52,980 nt of DNA, taken from NCBI RefSeq assembly GCF_002887595.1, contig NZ_PEBU01000019.1:1-52980 (forward strand), given 5' to 3'. The position numbers and the translations under genes were made by a program. The first letter of the stretch is position 1, and every line of letters begins with the position of its first letter. The notes beneath the pieces are model-generated. The model made no database searches. It had not been told where the DNA came from and saw nothing but the letters and a program-made list of their open reading frames with translations. Of this stretch, positions 42,896 to 52,881 are shown piece by piece. This stretch comes from Bowmanella denitrificans. GTDB lineage: Bacteria; Pseudomonadota; Gammaproteobacteria; Enterobacterales; Alteromonadaceae.

Positions 42896-45136
42896 ATGAG
42901 TCCAACAAATTACGACAATGATGAGCTGATTTTTCTGGAAGAAGATGAAAGTCAGGTAGAAGAGCAAGAATCAAGTGAGGCTTGGAATGTCCTGATTGTT
43001 GACGATGATGAAGAGATCCACTCGGTAACCCGACTGGCGCTGGCCGATTTAGCCCTGAATGGGCGTCGCCTGCGATTTATGCACGCCTATTCTGGTGAGC
43101 AGGCGCTGAATGTGTTGAGTGAACATGGCAGTGATATTGCTATCGTCCTGTTGGATGTGGTGATGGAAAGTGACGATGCAGGTTTACAAGTGGCCAGGCG
43201 TATGCGCGAAGAGTTGCAGCTCAATGAGCCACGGATTATTCTGCGTACTGGTCAGCCTGGTTATGCACCAGAAGAGAGTGTCATAAAAGAATATGACATT
43301 AATGACTACAAGACTAAAACCGAACTTACCCGCAGTAAACTTGTTACTACCATTATTGCTTCACTCCGTTCCTATCAACAAATTCTGACCATTAATCAAA
43401 GCCGGGTTGGCCTGGAAAAGATCATTTCATCTGCCGCTAATTTACTCGAAGAACATTCCATCAAAGGCTTTTGCGAAGGGGTGGTGACGCAAATCAGTTC
43501 ACTTATTGGTCTGGATGCCGGGGGCGTGGTATGTGCCAGAGCGGGTTCAGTATTGGATAAGGATGACGACAGTGTTTATGTATTGGGGGCGGCGGGTCCT
43601 TTTGCCAGCTACATCAATGAGAAGCTGGACAGTATTCATGATGACAAAATAATTGAACAAGTGGCGAGATGCCTGAAGCAAAAAGACCATATCTACGAGA
43701 AAGACTTCTCTGTTTTATATATGAACAGCAGTGGCTACGAAGCGGCGGTATACGTACAGGTAGGCTTTGCCATTAATGTGCTGCATCGGCAATTGCTGGA
43801 AGTGTTTATGTCCAGCATTTCTGTGGGTTATGAAAACGTCAATTTATTCCATCAACTGCGTAATGCTGCTTTCCGCGATATGCTGACCAAATTGCCTAAC
43901 CGCAATGAGTTCATCAATATGCTCGATCAGATGCAGCGTAACAGTCTTGACTTAAATAGTCAGGTGGCGGCACTGGTAGATGTGAACCACTTTTCTGATA
44001 TTAATGATGGCTTGGGGCAGGATGCGGGTAACCTACTGCTTATTGCCATTGCGGAGCGTTTACATAGCGCCATGGGTGCCGATGTAAAAATGGGCCGCAT
44101 CGGTGCTGACGTATTTGGTTTGATAGGCGGTGACGACAAAGTTAACCCAGACACTATTGCCAAGGTGTTTAATTCCCCCTTTAAAGCGGGCGATCATACG
44201 TTACCTGTCAATGTCACAATTGGCTTGTGCAGATTGCTGGATGAAGACAATAACGGCTTGAACATTCTTAAGCAGTCCAATATTGCCCTGAACCGGGCGA
44301 AGAAAAGCCTGACAGCAAACTATGAGTACTATGCGCCGGAGATGGAAGAGAAAACCACTTGGCGACTAGGTATGATTCGTCAACTACGTTCTGATTTTGC
44401 AGAGCGCAAGCTGGAGCTATGGTATCAGCCGCAGGTGGATCTGGTAAACGAGTCCATTGTGGGAATGGAAGCCTTATTACGTTGGCCTGCCAGTGAAGGT
44501 GGCTATGTATCGCCAGCCGTGTTTGTGCCTTTGGCTGAATACAGTGGGCTGATTATTGATATTGGTGCCTGGGTATTGGAAGAAGCCTGTCACAAGTTAA
44601 GTCTATTGCATGAAAAAGGCTTCCCTCATCTGCGGGTGGCGGTCAATATTTCTATGCCGCAGTTTCGTGATCCGCAATTTATTCCACTGGTCAAAGATTG
44701 CCTGATTGCAAGTAAGATCGATCCAAAATCCTTGGAACTGGAGATTACCGAAAGCGTGGTAATGGATGAACCCCAGATTGTTGTCGATTCCCTCAAAGCC
44801 TTGAAAGAGTTTGGTGTAACTATTGCCATTGACGATTTTGGTACGGGATTCTCTTCAATGAGCTATCTGCAAAAGCTACCACTCGACAGACTTAAAGTGG
44901 ACCGTTCTTTTGTGAATGAAGTCACCGCAGGTAAAAGTGCCTTTATTGCCGAAACTATTGTTACCCTGGGCAATAAATTGGGGCTGCAGACCATCGCCGA
45001 GGGCGTGGAAAAACGTGAACAGGCCAGTTATATGCTGCGCCTGGGTTGCGACGAAGCGCAGGGCTTTTTGTATGCTAAACCCATGCCTTTCCATGAGCTG
45101 ACCGAGTTTTTAGATAACTATCAGGCAAGAGCCTAA
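42896..45136 (+). CDS. REC-DUF3369-GGDEF-EAL response regulator, probable c-di-GMP phosphodiesterase
   Basis: The 746-residue protein begins with an acidic leader, then a receiver domain (NVLIVDDDEEIHSVTRLALA, IVLLDVVMESDDAGLQVAR with the phospho-Asp), a DUF3369 sensor domain (LEKIISSAANLLEEHSIKGF to about residue 310), a GGDEF domain and an EAL domain. The GGDEF loop reads GADVF, so cyclase activity is unlikely. The EAL domain is intact: GMEALLRW, LEITESVV, IAIDDFGTGFSSMSYL, IAEGVEKREQ. Net activity should be hydrolysis of cyclic di-GMP, switched by phosphorylation. No histidine kinase is adjacent. The ATG at 42896 is chosen over a GTG at 42881; both have weak ribosome-binding sites. Confidence 0.88.
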   Translation: MSPTNYDNDELIFLEEDESQVEEQESSEAWNVLIVDDDEEIHSVTRLALADLALNGRRLRFMHAYSGEQALNVLSEHGSDIAIVLLDVVMESDDAGLQVARRMREELQLNEPRIILRTGQPGYAPEESVIKEYDINDYKTKTELTRSKLVTTIIASLRSYQQILTINQSRVGLEKIISSAANLLEEHSIKGFCEGVVTQISSLIGLDAGGVVCARAGSVLDKDDDSVYVLGAAGPFASYINEKLDSIHDDKIIEQVARCLKQKDHIYEKDFSVLYMNSSGYEAAVYVQVGFAINVLHRQLLEVFMSSISVGYENVNLFHQLRNAAFRDMLTKLPNRNEFINMLDQMQRNSLDLNSQVAALVDVNHFSDINDGLGQDAGNLLLIAIAERLHSAMGADVKMGRIGADVFGLIGGDDKVNPDTIAKVFNSPFKAGDHTLPVNVTIGLCRLLDEDNNGLNILKQSNIALNRAKKSLTANYEYYAPEMEEKTTWRLGMIRQLRSDFAERKLELWYQPQVDLVNESIVGMEALLRWPASEGGYVSPAVFVPLAEYSGLIIDIGAWVLEEACHKLSLLHEKGFPHLRVAVNISMPQFRDPQFIPLVKDCLIASKIDPKSLELEITESVVMDEPQIVVDSLKALKEFGVTIAIDDFGTGFSSMSYLQKLPLDRLKVDRSFVNEVTAGKSAFIAETIVTLGNKLGLQTIAEGVEKREQASYMLRLGCDEAQGFLYAKPMPFHELTEFLDNYQARA

Positions 45137-45181
45137 AGAAAATTCAGCACATAAGAGCCGTGCAGGATCAGCCCATGTTCC

Positions 45182-45790
45182 TTACATCGACAGAATGCAC
45201 CTGACTCGCTGACGCAAGTCAGGCAGCAATGTTGTTTCAAACCAGGGATGCTTTTTAAGCCAGATATTGTTCCTCGGCGAGGGGTGGGGCAGTGCAAAGT
45301 AGTCTGGCAGGTAGGTCTGATAGTTTTTCACTCTTTCTGTCAGATTTTTGCTATCGGCCAAATAATATTGTTGAGCGTACTGACCAATAAGTAAGGTGAG
45401 CTGCAGCTTGGGTAGGGTATCAAGTAAGCGGCGATGCCAGGTTGGCGCGCACTCCTTTCTGGGCGGCAGGTCGCCGCTGTTACCTTTACCCGGATAACAA
45501 AATCCCATTGGCATAATGGCTATTTTATCCTGATCATAGAAGACGTCCCTGGAAATCTGCAGCCACTCCCGCAGCCTGTCACCAGAAGCATCATTCCAGG
45601 GAATAGAGCTGTGATGCACTTTAGTACCGGGTGCCTGCCCGATAATCATTAGCCTGGCGCCTTGCTTTCCGCGTACCACGGGATTCGCCCCCAAAGGTAA
45701 ATTGGCTTCACAAAGTCGACATTGCTGAATTTCCTGAATAACAATGCTGGTTTTATCACGCAAAGCTGGATCTTTTTTAATGGTTGTCAT
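45182..45790 (-). CDS. Uracil-DNA glycosylase-family protein
   Basis: The 202-residue protein has the UDG superfamily motifs: RLMIIGQAPGTKVHHSSIPW (motif 1), NDASGDRLREWLQIS, and ALPHPSPRNNIWLKKHPWFE (motif 2 with the conserved His-Pro-Ser). It has only one N-terminal CxxC (CRLC), so the four-cysteine iron-sulfur cluster of family 4 is doubtful. Substrate is probably uracil in DNA but is not certain. The ATG at 45790 is preferred to a GTG at 45850, which would run into the divergent promoter region. Monocistronic. Confidence 0.8.
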   Translation of the reverse strand: MTTIKKDPALRDKTSIVIQEIQQCRLCEANLPLGANPVVRGKQGARLMIIGQAPGTKVHHSSIPWNDASGDRLREWLQISRDVFYDQDKIAIMPMGFCYPGKGNSGDLPPRKECAPTWHRRLLDTLPKLQLTLLIGQYAQQYYLADSKNLTERVKNYQTYLPDYFALPHPSPRNNIWLKKHPWFETTLLPDLRQRVRCILSM

Positions 45791-45879
45791 ATTCCTGTCA
45801 TAAAAATATGTTTGCAAAGCAGGCGGAATCCTGCAAAAATGTATATACACTCATGTTAGAGTTGTTGTAGGAGTCTGTA

Positions 45880-46191
45880 ATGCGTAAATCTATCATTTTA
45901 TTTTCGTTGTTGGCTGCCAGCGGCCTTGCGCAGGCTGCCGATGAATCCAGTAAGCTATTCGACTGTATGGCTGCCGATACTCTGACGGTCAATAGTGACT
46001 GCGTACAATCTAAGATAAGTCAGAACATTCAGTACCGTGATGTACAGCAGACCATCTACCAAAGCTCTCAGGTACAGAGTGAGAACGCGATGGCGACCAT
46101 TAAATTCTATCCGGAAAAATACCTGATAGAAGTTGTGGCGCACAGAGATGCGTTGGAAAATCCAGACCTGTTAGCCGCTAATCGCAAGTAA
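45880..46191 (+). CDS. Small secreted protein with two cysteines, unknown function
   Basis: The 103-residue protein has a signal peptide (MRKSIILFSLLAASGLAQAA) and a mature part of about 83 residues: LFDCMAADTLTVNSDCVQSK, QNIQYRDVQQTIYQSSQVQS, MATIKFYPEKYLIEVVAHRD. The two cysteines could form a disulfide in the periplasm. AGGAG seven bases before the ATG and a strong terminator after it support a real gene. It may belong to one of the small DUF families of Alteromonadales (DUF3718 was considered), but I cannot confirm that. Confidence 0.75.
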   Translation: MRKSIILFSLLAASGLAQAADESSKLFDCMAADTLTVNSDCVQSKISQNIQYRDVQQTIYQSSQVQSENAMATIKFYPEKYLIEVVAHRDALENPDLLAANRK

Positions 46192-46209
46192 CTTGTTGAA
46201 TTGTTGAAG

Positions 46210-46234
46210 AAACCGGGCCAAGCCCGGTTTTTTT
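46210..46234 (+). terminator. Terminator after the small secreted protein gene
   Basis: Stem AAACCGGGC / GCCCGGTTT with a CAA loop, followed by TTTT. It lies 18 bases after the stop codon. Confidence 0.93.
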
Positions 46235-46269
46235 GTACTTGCTGATCCGCTCCCTTCTGAGCTGATATA

Positions 46270-47703
46270 TTAAAAAATACGATTCAGACCATTAATCGCT
46301 GCGACCCGGTACGCTTCAGCCATGGTCGGGTAGTTAAATGTGGTATTTACAAAGTACTCAATGCTATTTGCACTGCCTTTCTGTTGCATGATCGCCTGGC
46401 CGATATGCACAATCTCCGACGCCCTTTCACCAAAGCAATGAATACCAAGAATTTCCTTTGTCTCACGATGGAAAAGAATCTTAAGACTACCCACTTGGGT
46501 ATTGGCAATCTGCGCGCGGGCCAGGTGCAGAAACTGTGCACGACCCACTTCATAAGGCACCTTAAGGGCGGTCAGTTCCTGTTCTGTTTTACCCACCGAA
46601 CTGATCTCGGGAATGGTGTAAATCCCGGTTGGAATATCTTCCACTAAGCTGGAGGGACATTTGCCACTGAGCATGGCCTGTGCCGCAAAACGGCCCTGAT
46701 TGTAGGCGGCAGATGCCAGGCTGGGATAGCCGATAACATCACCCACCGCATAAATGTTATCCACTTCGGTTTTATAATTTTCGTCAACTCTCACCTGTCC
46801 CCGAGAGTCGGCTTTAAGGCCGATAGCCTGCAAATTAAGCATGTCGGTATTGCCAGTCCTGCCGTTGGCAAACAGTAAACAGTCGGCACGCATCTTCTTA
46901 CCTGATTCCAGATGCAATACTACGGAATCGTCCCTGCCTTCGACACTGGCATAGGTTTCGTTGTGACGTATAACCACGCCGTTATTCCAAAGGTGGTAGC
47001 TGAGTGAATCTGAAATCTCCGCGTCCAGAAAAGACAACAATCTGTCTCGCATGTTGACCAGATCCACTTTCACGCCCATACCACGGAAGATACTGGCGTA
47101 TTCCGACCCTATGACACCAGCCCCATAGATAATAATCGACTTAGGATCGTGTTTAAGGGACAGAATAGAATCGCTGTTGTAGATCCGTGGGTGGTCGAAA
47201 TCTATATCCGATGGGGTGTAGGGTCTGGAGCCCGTGGCAATGACCACCTGCTTAGTGGTGATCTGGTCAACCGAACCATCTTCGCGGGTAACTTTAATGC
47301 TGTGTGCGTCAATAAAGGACGCTTCACCATGAAAAACCTTTACCCCATTGCGGTCGTAGAATGTGCCCCGTAAACGGCTTTGCTTACGGATCACCGCGCT
47401 GGCATGGGTCAGTACGTCGCTGAAAGTCAGATGACGACTACGATCACCGTCGTTAAATAAAGGATTGGAATTGTATTCGATAAGGCGGCTGACAGAATGG
47501 CGCAACGCTTTTGACGGAATTGTTCCCCAATGCGTACAGCCGCCGCCAACCGATTCGTGGCGCTCTATTACCGCCACCTGCTTGCCGGCTTTCGCCAGTT
47601 GCATGGCGGCACCTTCGCCGCCAGGGCCGGTGCCAATGACAACGGCGTCAAATTGAAATGTCTGGCGAGCTTTGGTGTTTTTCTTGCTGGTAACGGTTGA
47701 CAA
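46270..47703 (-). CDS. sthA: Soluble pyridine nucleotide transhydrogenase
   Basis: This FAD enzyme equilibrates NADPH and NAD+. The 477-residue protein has [20 protein letters not shown] for [23 protein letters not shown] (only one of the two disulfide cysteines of the related reductases, as expected for SthA), [20 protein letters not shown] for the pyridine nucleotide, and the dimerisation domain [57 protein letters not shown]. An extra Lys/Thr-rich leader of about 15 residues precedes the conserved region. Monocistronic. Confidence 0.95.
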   Translation of the reverse strand: MSTVTSKKNTKARQTFQFDAVVIGTGPGGEGAAMQLAKAGKQVAVIERHESVGGGCTHWGTIPSKALRHSVSRLIEYNSNPLFNDGDRSRHLTFSDVLTHASAVIRKQSRLRGTFYDRNGVKVFHGEASFIDAHSIKVTREDGSVDQITTKQVVIATGSRPYTPSDIDFDHPRIYNSDSILSLKHDPKSIIIYGAGVIGSEYASIFRGMGVKVDLVNMRDRLLSFLDAEISDSLSYHLWNNGVVIRHNETYASVEGRDDSVVLHLESGKKMRADCLLFANGRTGNTDMLNLQAIGLKADSRGQVRVDENYKTEVDNIYAVGDVIGYPSLASAAYNQGRFAAQAMLSGKCPSSLVEDIPTGIYTIPEISSVGKTEQELTALKVPYEVGRAQFLHLARAQIANTQVGSLKILFHRETKEILGIHCFGERASEIVHIGQAIMQQKGSANSIEYFVNTTFNYPTMAEAYRVAAINGLNRIF

Positions 47704-47777
47704 CGGATGACTCCGACAACTGAAATAGAATCATAGCGTTACCGAGTTTTACCGGGAAAGCAAGGCCCCATTTAGTC

Positions 47778-48899
47778 TCAGACAAACTTGAGGCTATGTA
47801 CTTCCAGCCAGCGTCTTTTTGCCAGCGCTAAGGTTTGCTTGAGCTCCCGGTATCTGAAATCCAGCTCCAGTTTTTCATAGCTGGCCACCAATTGGCGTTT
47901 CCTGGCTTCCAGCCGCTGTTTTTTAATCGCGTGGTAATCGGCTAATTTCTGCATCAGCAATTCGTACTCTTGCTGCACTTTTTGAGCTAAATGCTGTGCA
48001 TCCGGCCGGCTGGCAATTCTCTGTTGTACTCTTTTTAACTGCATTTCGGCCTTGGCTTTTTCGATGCGTTCTTCTGGGCAGCGCCTCAATCCGCTGGTTA
48101 AACCTAACCAGGAAAGTGAGCGTATCAGCCACTTGGTTGGATCGAAATGCCACCATTTCACCCCGTTTCGGTAGTCATATTCGAAGATATGGTGGAAGTT
48201 GTGATAGCCCTCACCAAAGGTAAACAGGGCGAGGATGCCATTGTCCCTGGCGCTGTTTTTGTCGGTGTAGGTTTGCCGCCCCCAGATATGGGCTAAAGAG
48301 TTAATAAAGAAGGTCACGTGGTGCACAACCACTAAACGCAATACGCCAGCAATCAACAACATGCCCCAGATATCGCCGTTGACCCATCCCAATAGCAGTG
48401 GAATACCAAAATTGGCTGACAGGCTGATCAGCAGATAATGTCTGTGCTGCCACATAACCACCTGATCTTTTTGCAGATCGCGACAGTTGTTGTAATCACT
48501 GTAACGACTGGCCTGGTATTCCCTCAGCATCCAGCCGATATGTGAATACCAGAATCCGCGGCCGGCGGAATAAGGGTCTTTGTTATCGTCGTCCACGTGT
48601 TTGTGGTGGATGCGGTGGTCGGACGCCCAGTGCAGAATACTGTTTTGCAGTGCTAAAGCGCCGCCGATGGCCAGTATGACCTTAACCACCGGATGCGCGT
48701 CATAGGCTTTATGTGACCAAAGCCTGTGGTAACCGGCCGTGATAGACAAACCGGAAAACCAGATAAGAAAAATACAGGCCACCACTTCGACGGCATCAAA
48801 GCCATGTAGATAAGCTTCCAGTGGCACCAAAATCAGACTAATGAGTCCGGTAACGGCAAAGACCAGAACATTGGTCAGAATAATTGCGGGTTTTTGCAT
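47778..48899 (-). CDS. Acyl-CoA/fatty acid delta-9 desaturase
   Basis: The 373-residue membrane protein introduces a double bond into saturated acyl chains with a di-iron centre. The three His boxes are HRLWSH, HRIHHKH and HNFHH, set among four membrane helices (for example IILTNVLVFAVTGLISLILV and ILAIGGALALQ). The C-terminal 90 residues are a basic coiled coil (KAKAEMQLKRVQQRIASRPD, KLADYHAIKKQRLEARKRQL) not needed for catalysis. It is divergent from fabR, and a FabR-like operator lies 15 bases upstream of its start, so it is probably repressed by FabR when unsaturated acyl chains are plentiful. Confidence 0.93.
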   Translation of the reverse strand: MQKPAIILTNVLVFAVTGLISLILVPLEAYLHGFDAVEVVACIFLIWFSGLSITAGYHRLWSHKAYDAHPVVKVILAIGGALALQNSILHWASDHRIHHKHVDDDNKDPYSAGRGFWYSHIGWMLREYQASRYSDYNNCRDLQKDQVVMWQHRHYLLISLSANFGIPLLLGWVNGDIWGMLLIAGVLRLVVVHHVTFFINSLAHIWGRQTYTDKNSARDNGILALFTFGEGYHNFHHIFEYDYRNGVKWWHFDPTKWLIRSLSWLGLTSGLRRCPEERIEKAKAEMQLKRVQQRIASRPDAQHLAQKVQQEYELLMQKLADYHAIKKQRLEARKRQLVASYEKLELDFRYRELKQTLALAKRRWLEVHSLKFV

Positions 48900-48913
48900 C
48901 AGAAAAAGAGTTG

Positions 48914-48931
48914 GGCGTACAGTTGTGCGCT
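48914..48931. promoter_or_regulatory. Candidate FabR operator upstream of the desaturase gene
   Basis: GGCGTACA-GT-TGTGCGCT matches the palindrome AGCGTACA-NN-TGTACGCT, recalled as the FabR-type site, at all but two positions. It lies between the divergent desaturase and fabR genes, nearer the desaturase, where a repressor would block transcription. Confidence 0.65.
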
Positions 48932-49039
48932 AATTTAGCCAGATCATCAGGGCTTGGCAAGGGACTGCTGCGAATTCTATGGCGTGAAGTGCGGTAATAT
49001 AATGCTACACTCGTCGCGTTTTAAACTCCGGGTAAGCCT

Positions 49040-49639
49040 ATGAGACGTCAGCAACAGAAACTCAAAACCCGACGCGCTATTATTGATGCGGCCTTTAACC
49101 TGTTGGACGAACAACGCAGTCTGTCCAGTGTCAGCCTGCGGGAAGTTGCCCGCGCAGCCGGTATTGCGCCAACGTCGTTCTACCGGCATTTTAAGGATAT
49201 CGATGAACTGGGTCTGACCCTGGTGGATGAAGCTGGCCTGGCGTTGCGCCAATTGATGCGCCAGGCCCGCTCCCGAATCGACGCCGGTGGTGGGGTGATC
49301 AGTACCTCGGTCAATACCTTTATGGAGTTTGTGGTGTCCAACAGCAATGAATTCAGGTTGTTGCTGAGGGAGCACTCAGGCACCTCGCCGGCATTTCGTG
49401 CGGCGGTTTTAAGAGAAATTCAGCATTTTATCGAAGAACTGACCGACTATACCGCCAATCATACCGGCTTAAATCGTGATTTGGCGGGCTTACAGGCCGA
49501 AGCGATGGTGAAGTTGGTGTTCAGCGCCGGGGCCGAGGCTATCGACGCCAATGCTGCGCAGCGTAAGGTGCATGCGCAGCGTTTAAATCAGCAACTTCGT
49601 TTTATTGCCAGGGGCGCGGCCTTCTACGCGGGTAAATGA
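49040..49639 (+). CDS. fabR: TetR-family unsaturated fatty acid repressor FabR
   Basis: The 199-residue protein aligns with E. coli FabR over its whole length: [40 protein letters not shown] (helix-turn-helix), [74 protein letters not shown]. It senses the ratio of unsaturated to saturated acyl thioesters and represses unsaturated fatty acid genes. The 3' end overlaps convergent trmA by 16 bases; fabR and trmA are also neighbours in E. coli. Confidence 0.94.
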   Translation: MRRQQQKLKTRRAIIDAAFNLLDEQRSLSSVSLREVARAAGIAPTSFYRHFKDIDELGLTLVDEAGLALRQLMRQARSRIDAGGGVISTSVNTFMEFVVSNSNEFRLLLREHSGTSPAFRAAVLREIQHFIEELTDYTANHTGLNRDLAGLQAEAMVKLVFSAGAEAIDANAAQRKVHAQRLNQQLRFIARGAAFYAGK

Positions 49640-50736
49640 GGCTTCTTAGTCAGCATCACACCGCACTCGGCATGATGGGTATAAGGAAACTGATCAAACA
49701 GGGCAAACCGCGTAACGTCATGAGTTTTACTCAGGTGCTGCAAATTGTCTTTCAGGGTCAGCGGGTTGCAGGATATATATAAAATGTTGCGGTAGCTGCT
49801 AACTAATTCGCAGGTGTCCGGGTCCAGGCCAGCCCGGGGTGGGTCCACCAATACGGTCTGGCAGTCAAATTCTGACAATTTCACCTCACCCATTCGTTTG
49901 AATTCCCGCTTACCTTGCAGGGCTTCGGTGAATTCCTCGCTGGACATGCGCAGCACGGTAACATTCTCGACCTTGTTCAATTGGGCATTGTAATTAGCTG
50001 CTTCTACCGACGCTTTGGATATTTCGGTGGCCAGTACGCGCCGGAAATTTTGTGCCAGCGGCAGGGTGAAATTACCCAAGCCACAATAAAGCTCCAGCAG
50101 GTCTCCACTGGCATCCTGAGTGGCATCCAGTGCCCATTCGATCATGTTGCAGTTCACCCCGGCGTTGGGTTGGGTAAAGCTATTTTCAATCTGCTTGAAC
50201 TGATACGGTCTGGATTTGATGTTCAGCGTTTCAATAACGTGATCGCGATTGAGCAACAGCATTTGCTTGCGGGCGCGACCAACCAGATCCAGTTGGTACG
50301 TTTTCCGCAGTGTGTCACGCAACTGCTCTGCTTCTGCCTGCCACTGTGCATCCAGAGGTTTGTGATAGACCAGGGTGACCAGAATTTCGCCACTCAGCGT
50401 GCTGAGGTAGTCTATTTGATAGAGTTTACGTCGCAATATCTGATTGGGTTTGAGCAACACCAATAAGTCCGCCATAACCTGGTTAATCAGTAAACTGGCT
50501 GGTGGGAAGTGGTCTACTCGGTACTTTTCCTTGGTCTGGCTGTCAAACATGATGTGATAGAGATCTTCACCCTCATGCCATACGCGAAACTCGGCCCGCA
50601 TACGATAGTGGAGTGGGGCAGACGGATAGAGCGTCAGTTCCGGCATAGCAAAATCGCTGAACAGGGCTTGCAGTTCAGTCGCTTTGTCTGCCAGCTGTGC
50701 TTCGTATTGATTACTGTCTATTTCGGTTGGTCGCAT
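49624..50736 (-). CDS. trmA: tRNA (uracil(54)-C5)-methyltransferase TrmA
   Basis: TrmA makes ribothymidine 54 in the T-loop of tRNA with SAM. The 370-residue protein matches the family: [38 protein letters not shown], the SAM-binding [37 protein letters not shown] with the Asp-Pro-Pro-Arg motif, the catalytic cysteine in [18 protein letters not shown], and the final [16 protein letters not shown]. Length is close to that of E. coli TrmA (366). Confidence 0.96.
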   Translation of the reverse strand: MRPTEIDSNQYEAQLADKATELQALFSDFAMPELTLYPSAPLHYRMRAEFRVWHEGEDLYHIMFDSQTKEKYRVDHFPPASLLINQVMADLLVLLKPNQILRRKLYQIDYLSTLSGEILVTLVYHKPLDAQWQAEAEQLRDTLRKTYQLDLVGRARKQMLLLNRDHVIETLNIKSRPYQFKQIENSFTQPNAGVNCNMIEWALDATQDASGDLLELYCGLGNFTLPLAQNFRRVLATEISKASVEAANYNAQLNKVENVTVLRMSSEEFTEALQGKREFKRMGEVKLSEFDCQTVLVDPPRAGLDPDTCELVSSYRNILYISCNPLTLKDNLQHLSKTHDVTRFALFDQFPYTHHAECGVMLTKKPHLPA

Positions 50737-50879
50737 GTTACCTCCACTAAAAGGCCGCCGATTGTAAAGCCTTTAGCCAAATGCGCAAATTTTAGAACAG
50801 ACAAAACTTTTACACAGTAATGACTAAAACTTGTACTAATTTGGTCGATAATAAGTCGAGAGGTATTGAGGACATTATC

Positions 50880-52217
50880 ATGAATTTAGGCGAACTAAAG
50901 GCGCGTCTTGAACAACGCACGCCTCATGTTGGCCGTTCTGAGCCACAAGGACCGTCAAAGGAAGACGGTGTGAGGCAGACGACGGACCAGCAGCAAAATG
51001 CGGTGACTCTGACGAATGCTGCGCAGTCGCAGCGTTTTATGAGTCTTAAGATATTCAGTAACGCGTTGAGCCAGTCTTTGTTGTTGGATGATCGTCGTCC
51101 CAGCTTGCCTGTGGCGAAGCCGCAGGACAACAAAAGCCTGTTTGATTTTGAAGAGGTGGCTAAAAACGTACTGCGCTTCGTTGGTGGCGCTATCCGCCAT
51201 GCGCAGTCAAAAGGTATGGATGACGAAAAGCTGACCGAGATGTTTGAACAGGCCAGGAGTGGCGTGCTCAAAGGTGTGCAGATGGCCGAGAAAGATCTGG
51301 CCGGTTTTATGAACGAAGAGATCTCCACCGGCATCAAGAAAAGTCGGGAGCTGATAGAAGACGGCATTAAGAATCTGGAAAACGAAATCTTCGGTAATAA
51401 AGAAGAGGAAGATGACCAGATTGCTCTGCGCTACACTGAGTCAGTGAGCTACAGCCGCCAGGACAGCAGTGAGCTGACGGTGCGCACCCGCGATGGTGAC
51501 GAAGTCACCATCAGTTTTGATGACCTTCGCCAGTTTGAACTGAATCGCAGCTTGGTACTGCGTAGTCAGGCGGAAAAGGAACAAGCCAAAGACAATGCGG
51601 ATGCAGAAAAGACCAACAGCACAGAGTCTGATGAGGACGAGTCTTCTAGCTTTAATGTGCGCGCCGAGCAGCGCACATTGTTTTACCAGAAGAATGAATA
51701 TGGCTTCTCAGTAAAAGGCGAGCTGGATGAAGAGGAACTCAAAGCCATAGGCGATCTGGTAGATAAAACGGCGGACCTGGCCGACGAGTTTTTCAACGGT
51801 GACGTGGAGAAGGCCTTCGAGCAGGCGTTGAAACTTGGTTTTGATGAAACTGAACTGACCGGCTATGCATTGCAACTGAGCAGACAAGAGCAGACCCGGG
51901 TTACCCAAACCTATGAAGCGGTTCAGCACGGTGACGACAAGTTTAAAGAAATGGAAGGTTATGCCAAACAGGTTTCGCACTATCTGGATAAGATGCTGGA
52001 TATGGTGGAACAGTCCCGGCAAAAACTGCAGGACGACAATTCTTTCGACAATCTGATTAACGGGCTGGTCAACAGGATGCTGGATGTGGATACGCCGGAT
52101 TTATTGCAGGCTATCAATAAATTCCACAGTTTTAACCAGCGTCTGCTGGATAACCTGCCAGACTCTCAAGCGACTGCAGACAAAGCCAAGCCAGAGAGTA
52201 AAGACGATAAACAATAA
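50880..52217 (+). CDS. DUF5610-type acidic helical protein, unknown function
   Basis: The 445-residue soluble protein is acidic and predicted mostly helical. It has a central conserved block VAKNVLRFVGGAIRHAQSKG, EMFEQARSGVLKGVQMAEKD, LAGFMNEEISTGIKKSRELI, which resembles DUF5610, then a low-complexity acidic linker (NADAEKTNSTESDEDESSS) and a C-terminal helical half with ELDEEELKAIGDLVDKTADL, ADEFFNGDVEKAFEQALKLG. No signal peptide or membrane helix is seen. The ATG at 50880 is set by GAGGAC upstream; the frame is open back to 50820. It stands alone, with its own promoter gap and terminator. Confidence 0.75.
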   Translation: MNLGELKARLEQRTPHVGRSEPQGPSKEDGVRQTTDQQQNAVTLTNAAQSQRFMSLKIFSNALSQSLLLDDRRPSLPVAKPQDNKSLFDFEEVAKNVLRFVGGAIRHAQSKGMDDEKLTEMFEQARSGVLKGVQMAEKDLAGFMNEEISTGIKKSRELIEDGIKNLENEIFGNKEEEDDQIALRYTESVSYSRQDSSELTVRTRDGDEVTISFDDLRQFELNRSLVLRSQAEKEQAKDNADAEKTNSTESDEDESSSFNVRAEQRTLFYQKNEYGFSVKGELDEEELKAIGDLVDKTADLADEFFNGDVEKAFEQALKLGFDETELTGYALQLSRQEQTRVTQTYEAVQHGDDKFKEMEGYAKQVSHYLDKMLDMVEQSRQKLQDDNSFDNLINGLVNRMLDVDTPDLLQAINKFHSFNQRLLDNLPDSQATADKAKPESKDDKQ

Positions 52218-52220
52218 GCA

Positions 52221-52249
52221 AAAGGCCCTTTTCAGGGCCTTTCATTTTT
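52221..52249 (+). terminator. Bidirectional terminator after the DUF5610 gene
   Basis: The stem AAAGGCCCT / AGGGCCTTT with a TTTC loop is followed by CATTTTTA on the plus strand and by TTTTGC on the minus strand, so it also serves the convergent RRM gene. Confidence 0.88.
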
Positions 52250-52254
52250 AATAA

Positions 52255-52713
52255 CTACTCGTCGTCTTGCTTGTCCTTGGCCATACGCACTTTAAGTGTT
52301 CTGTCCTGAAACTCCGTATCGTTCAGCGTGCTGACAATCAGTTCTGCATCACCCTGCATTTCCACAAAGCCGTATCCCTTGCGTTTGCCTGTACGCCTGT
52401 CTTTCATCAGGCGCACTGATATAACTGTCCCATGACTTGAAAAATGGGCTTTAACATCCTGTTCACTGGCACGGTAGGGAAGGTTACCTACATACAAAGT
52501 TTTGCTGTCACTATTGTCATCATTATCTGTGCCACTGGCAGAAGTGTTCTGCTGGCCAAATAAAGTGGCTAATAATGGTGTAGCAATACTGCCGACGATT
52601 AACCCCAGGGCAAGCGCCTGGTTTGATGAGACAGCTTGCGCGGGCAGGACAAAATAGCCGAGCACCGCCAGCAATCCGCCGATAACTATATAAAGAAGAA
52701 CCGGTGATTTCAT
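52255..52713 (-). CDS. Membrane-anchored RRM-domain RNA-binding protein
   Basis: The 152-residue protein has two N-terminal membrane helices (VLLYIVIGGLLAVLGYFVLP and ALALGLIVGSIATPLLATLF), a short acidic linker (GTDNDDNSDS) and one RNA recognition motif with RNP2 (LYVGNL) and RNP1 (KGYGFVEM), followed by a charged tail. The RRM resembles the small cyanobacterial and proteobacterial Rbp type, but the membrane hairpin would hold it at the inner membrane, RRM facing the cytoplasm. The target RNA is unknown. It is next to an rRNA promoter but transcribed in the opposite direction. Confidence 0.88.
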   Translation of the reverse strand: MKSPVLLYIVIGGLLAVLGYFVLPAQAVSSNQALALGLIVGSIATPLLATLFGQQNTSASGTDNDDNSDSKTLYVGNLPYRASEQDVKAHFSSHGTVISVRLMKDRRTGKRKGYGFVEMQGDAELIVSTLNDTEFQDRTLKVRMAKDKQDDE

Positions 52714-52881
52714 GTAACTACCTAAATTATAATTAGAAAATGACGTAGCAGAGCTATGTTACCGATTTATTTACATTACGCCAACTAAACTGCTGATACG
52801 GTCGTAAGCCCTGCCAAATGGCGTATTATCTATAGTTTTGTTCAATAAACGCGCGAACGAAATGTTTTTTGCAAAAATCCC

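Noticed and set aside
45182-45850. Longer version of the UDG-family gene from a GTG at 45850
   Set aside because: The extra 20 residues are not family-like and extend toward the promoter of the divergent small secreted protein gene.
47465-47656. Plus-strand open frames inside sthA and many other genes
   Set aside because: They are antisense shadows of well-supported genes, without ribosome-binding sites or recognisable products.
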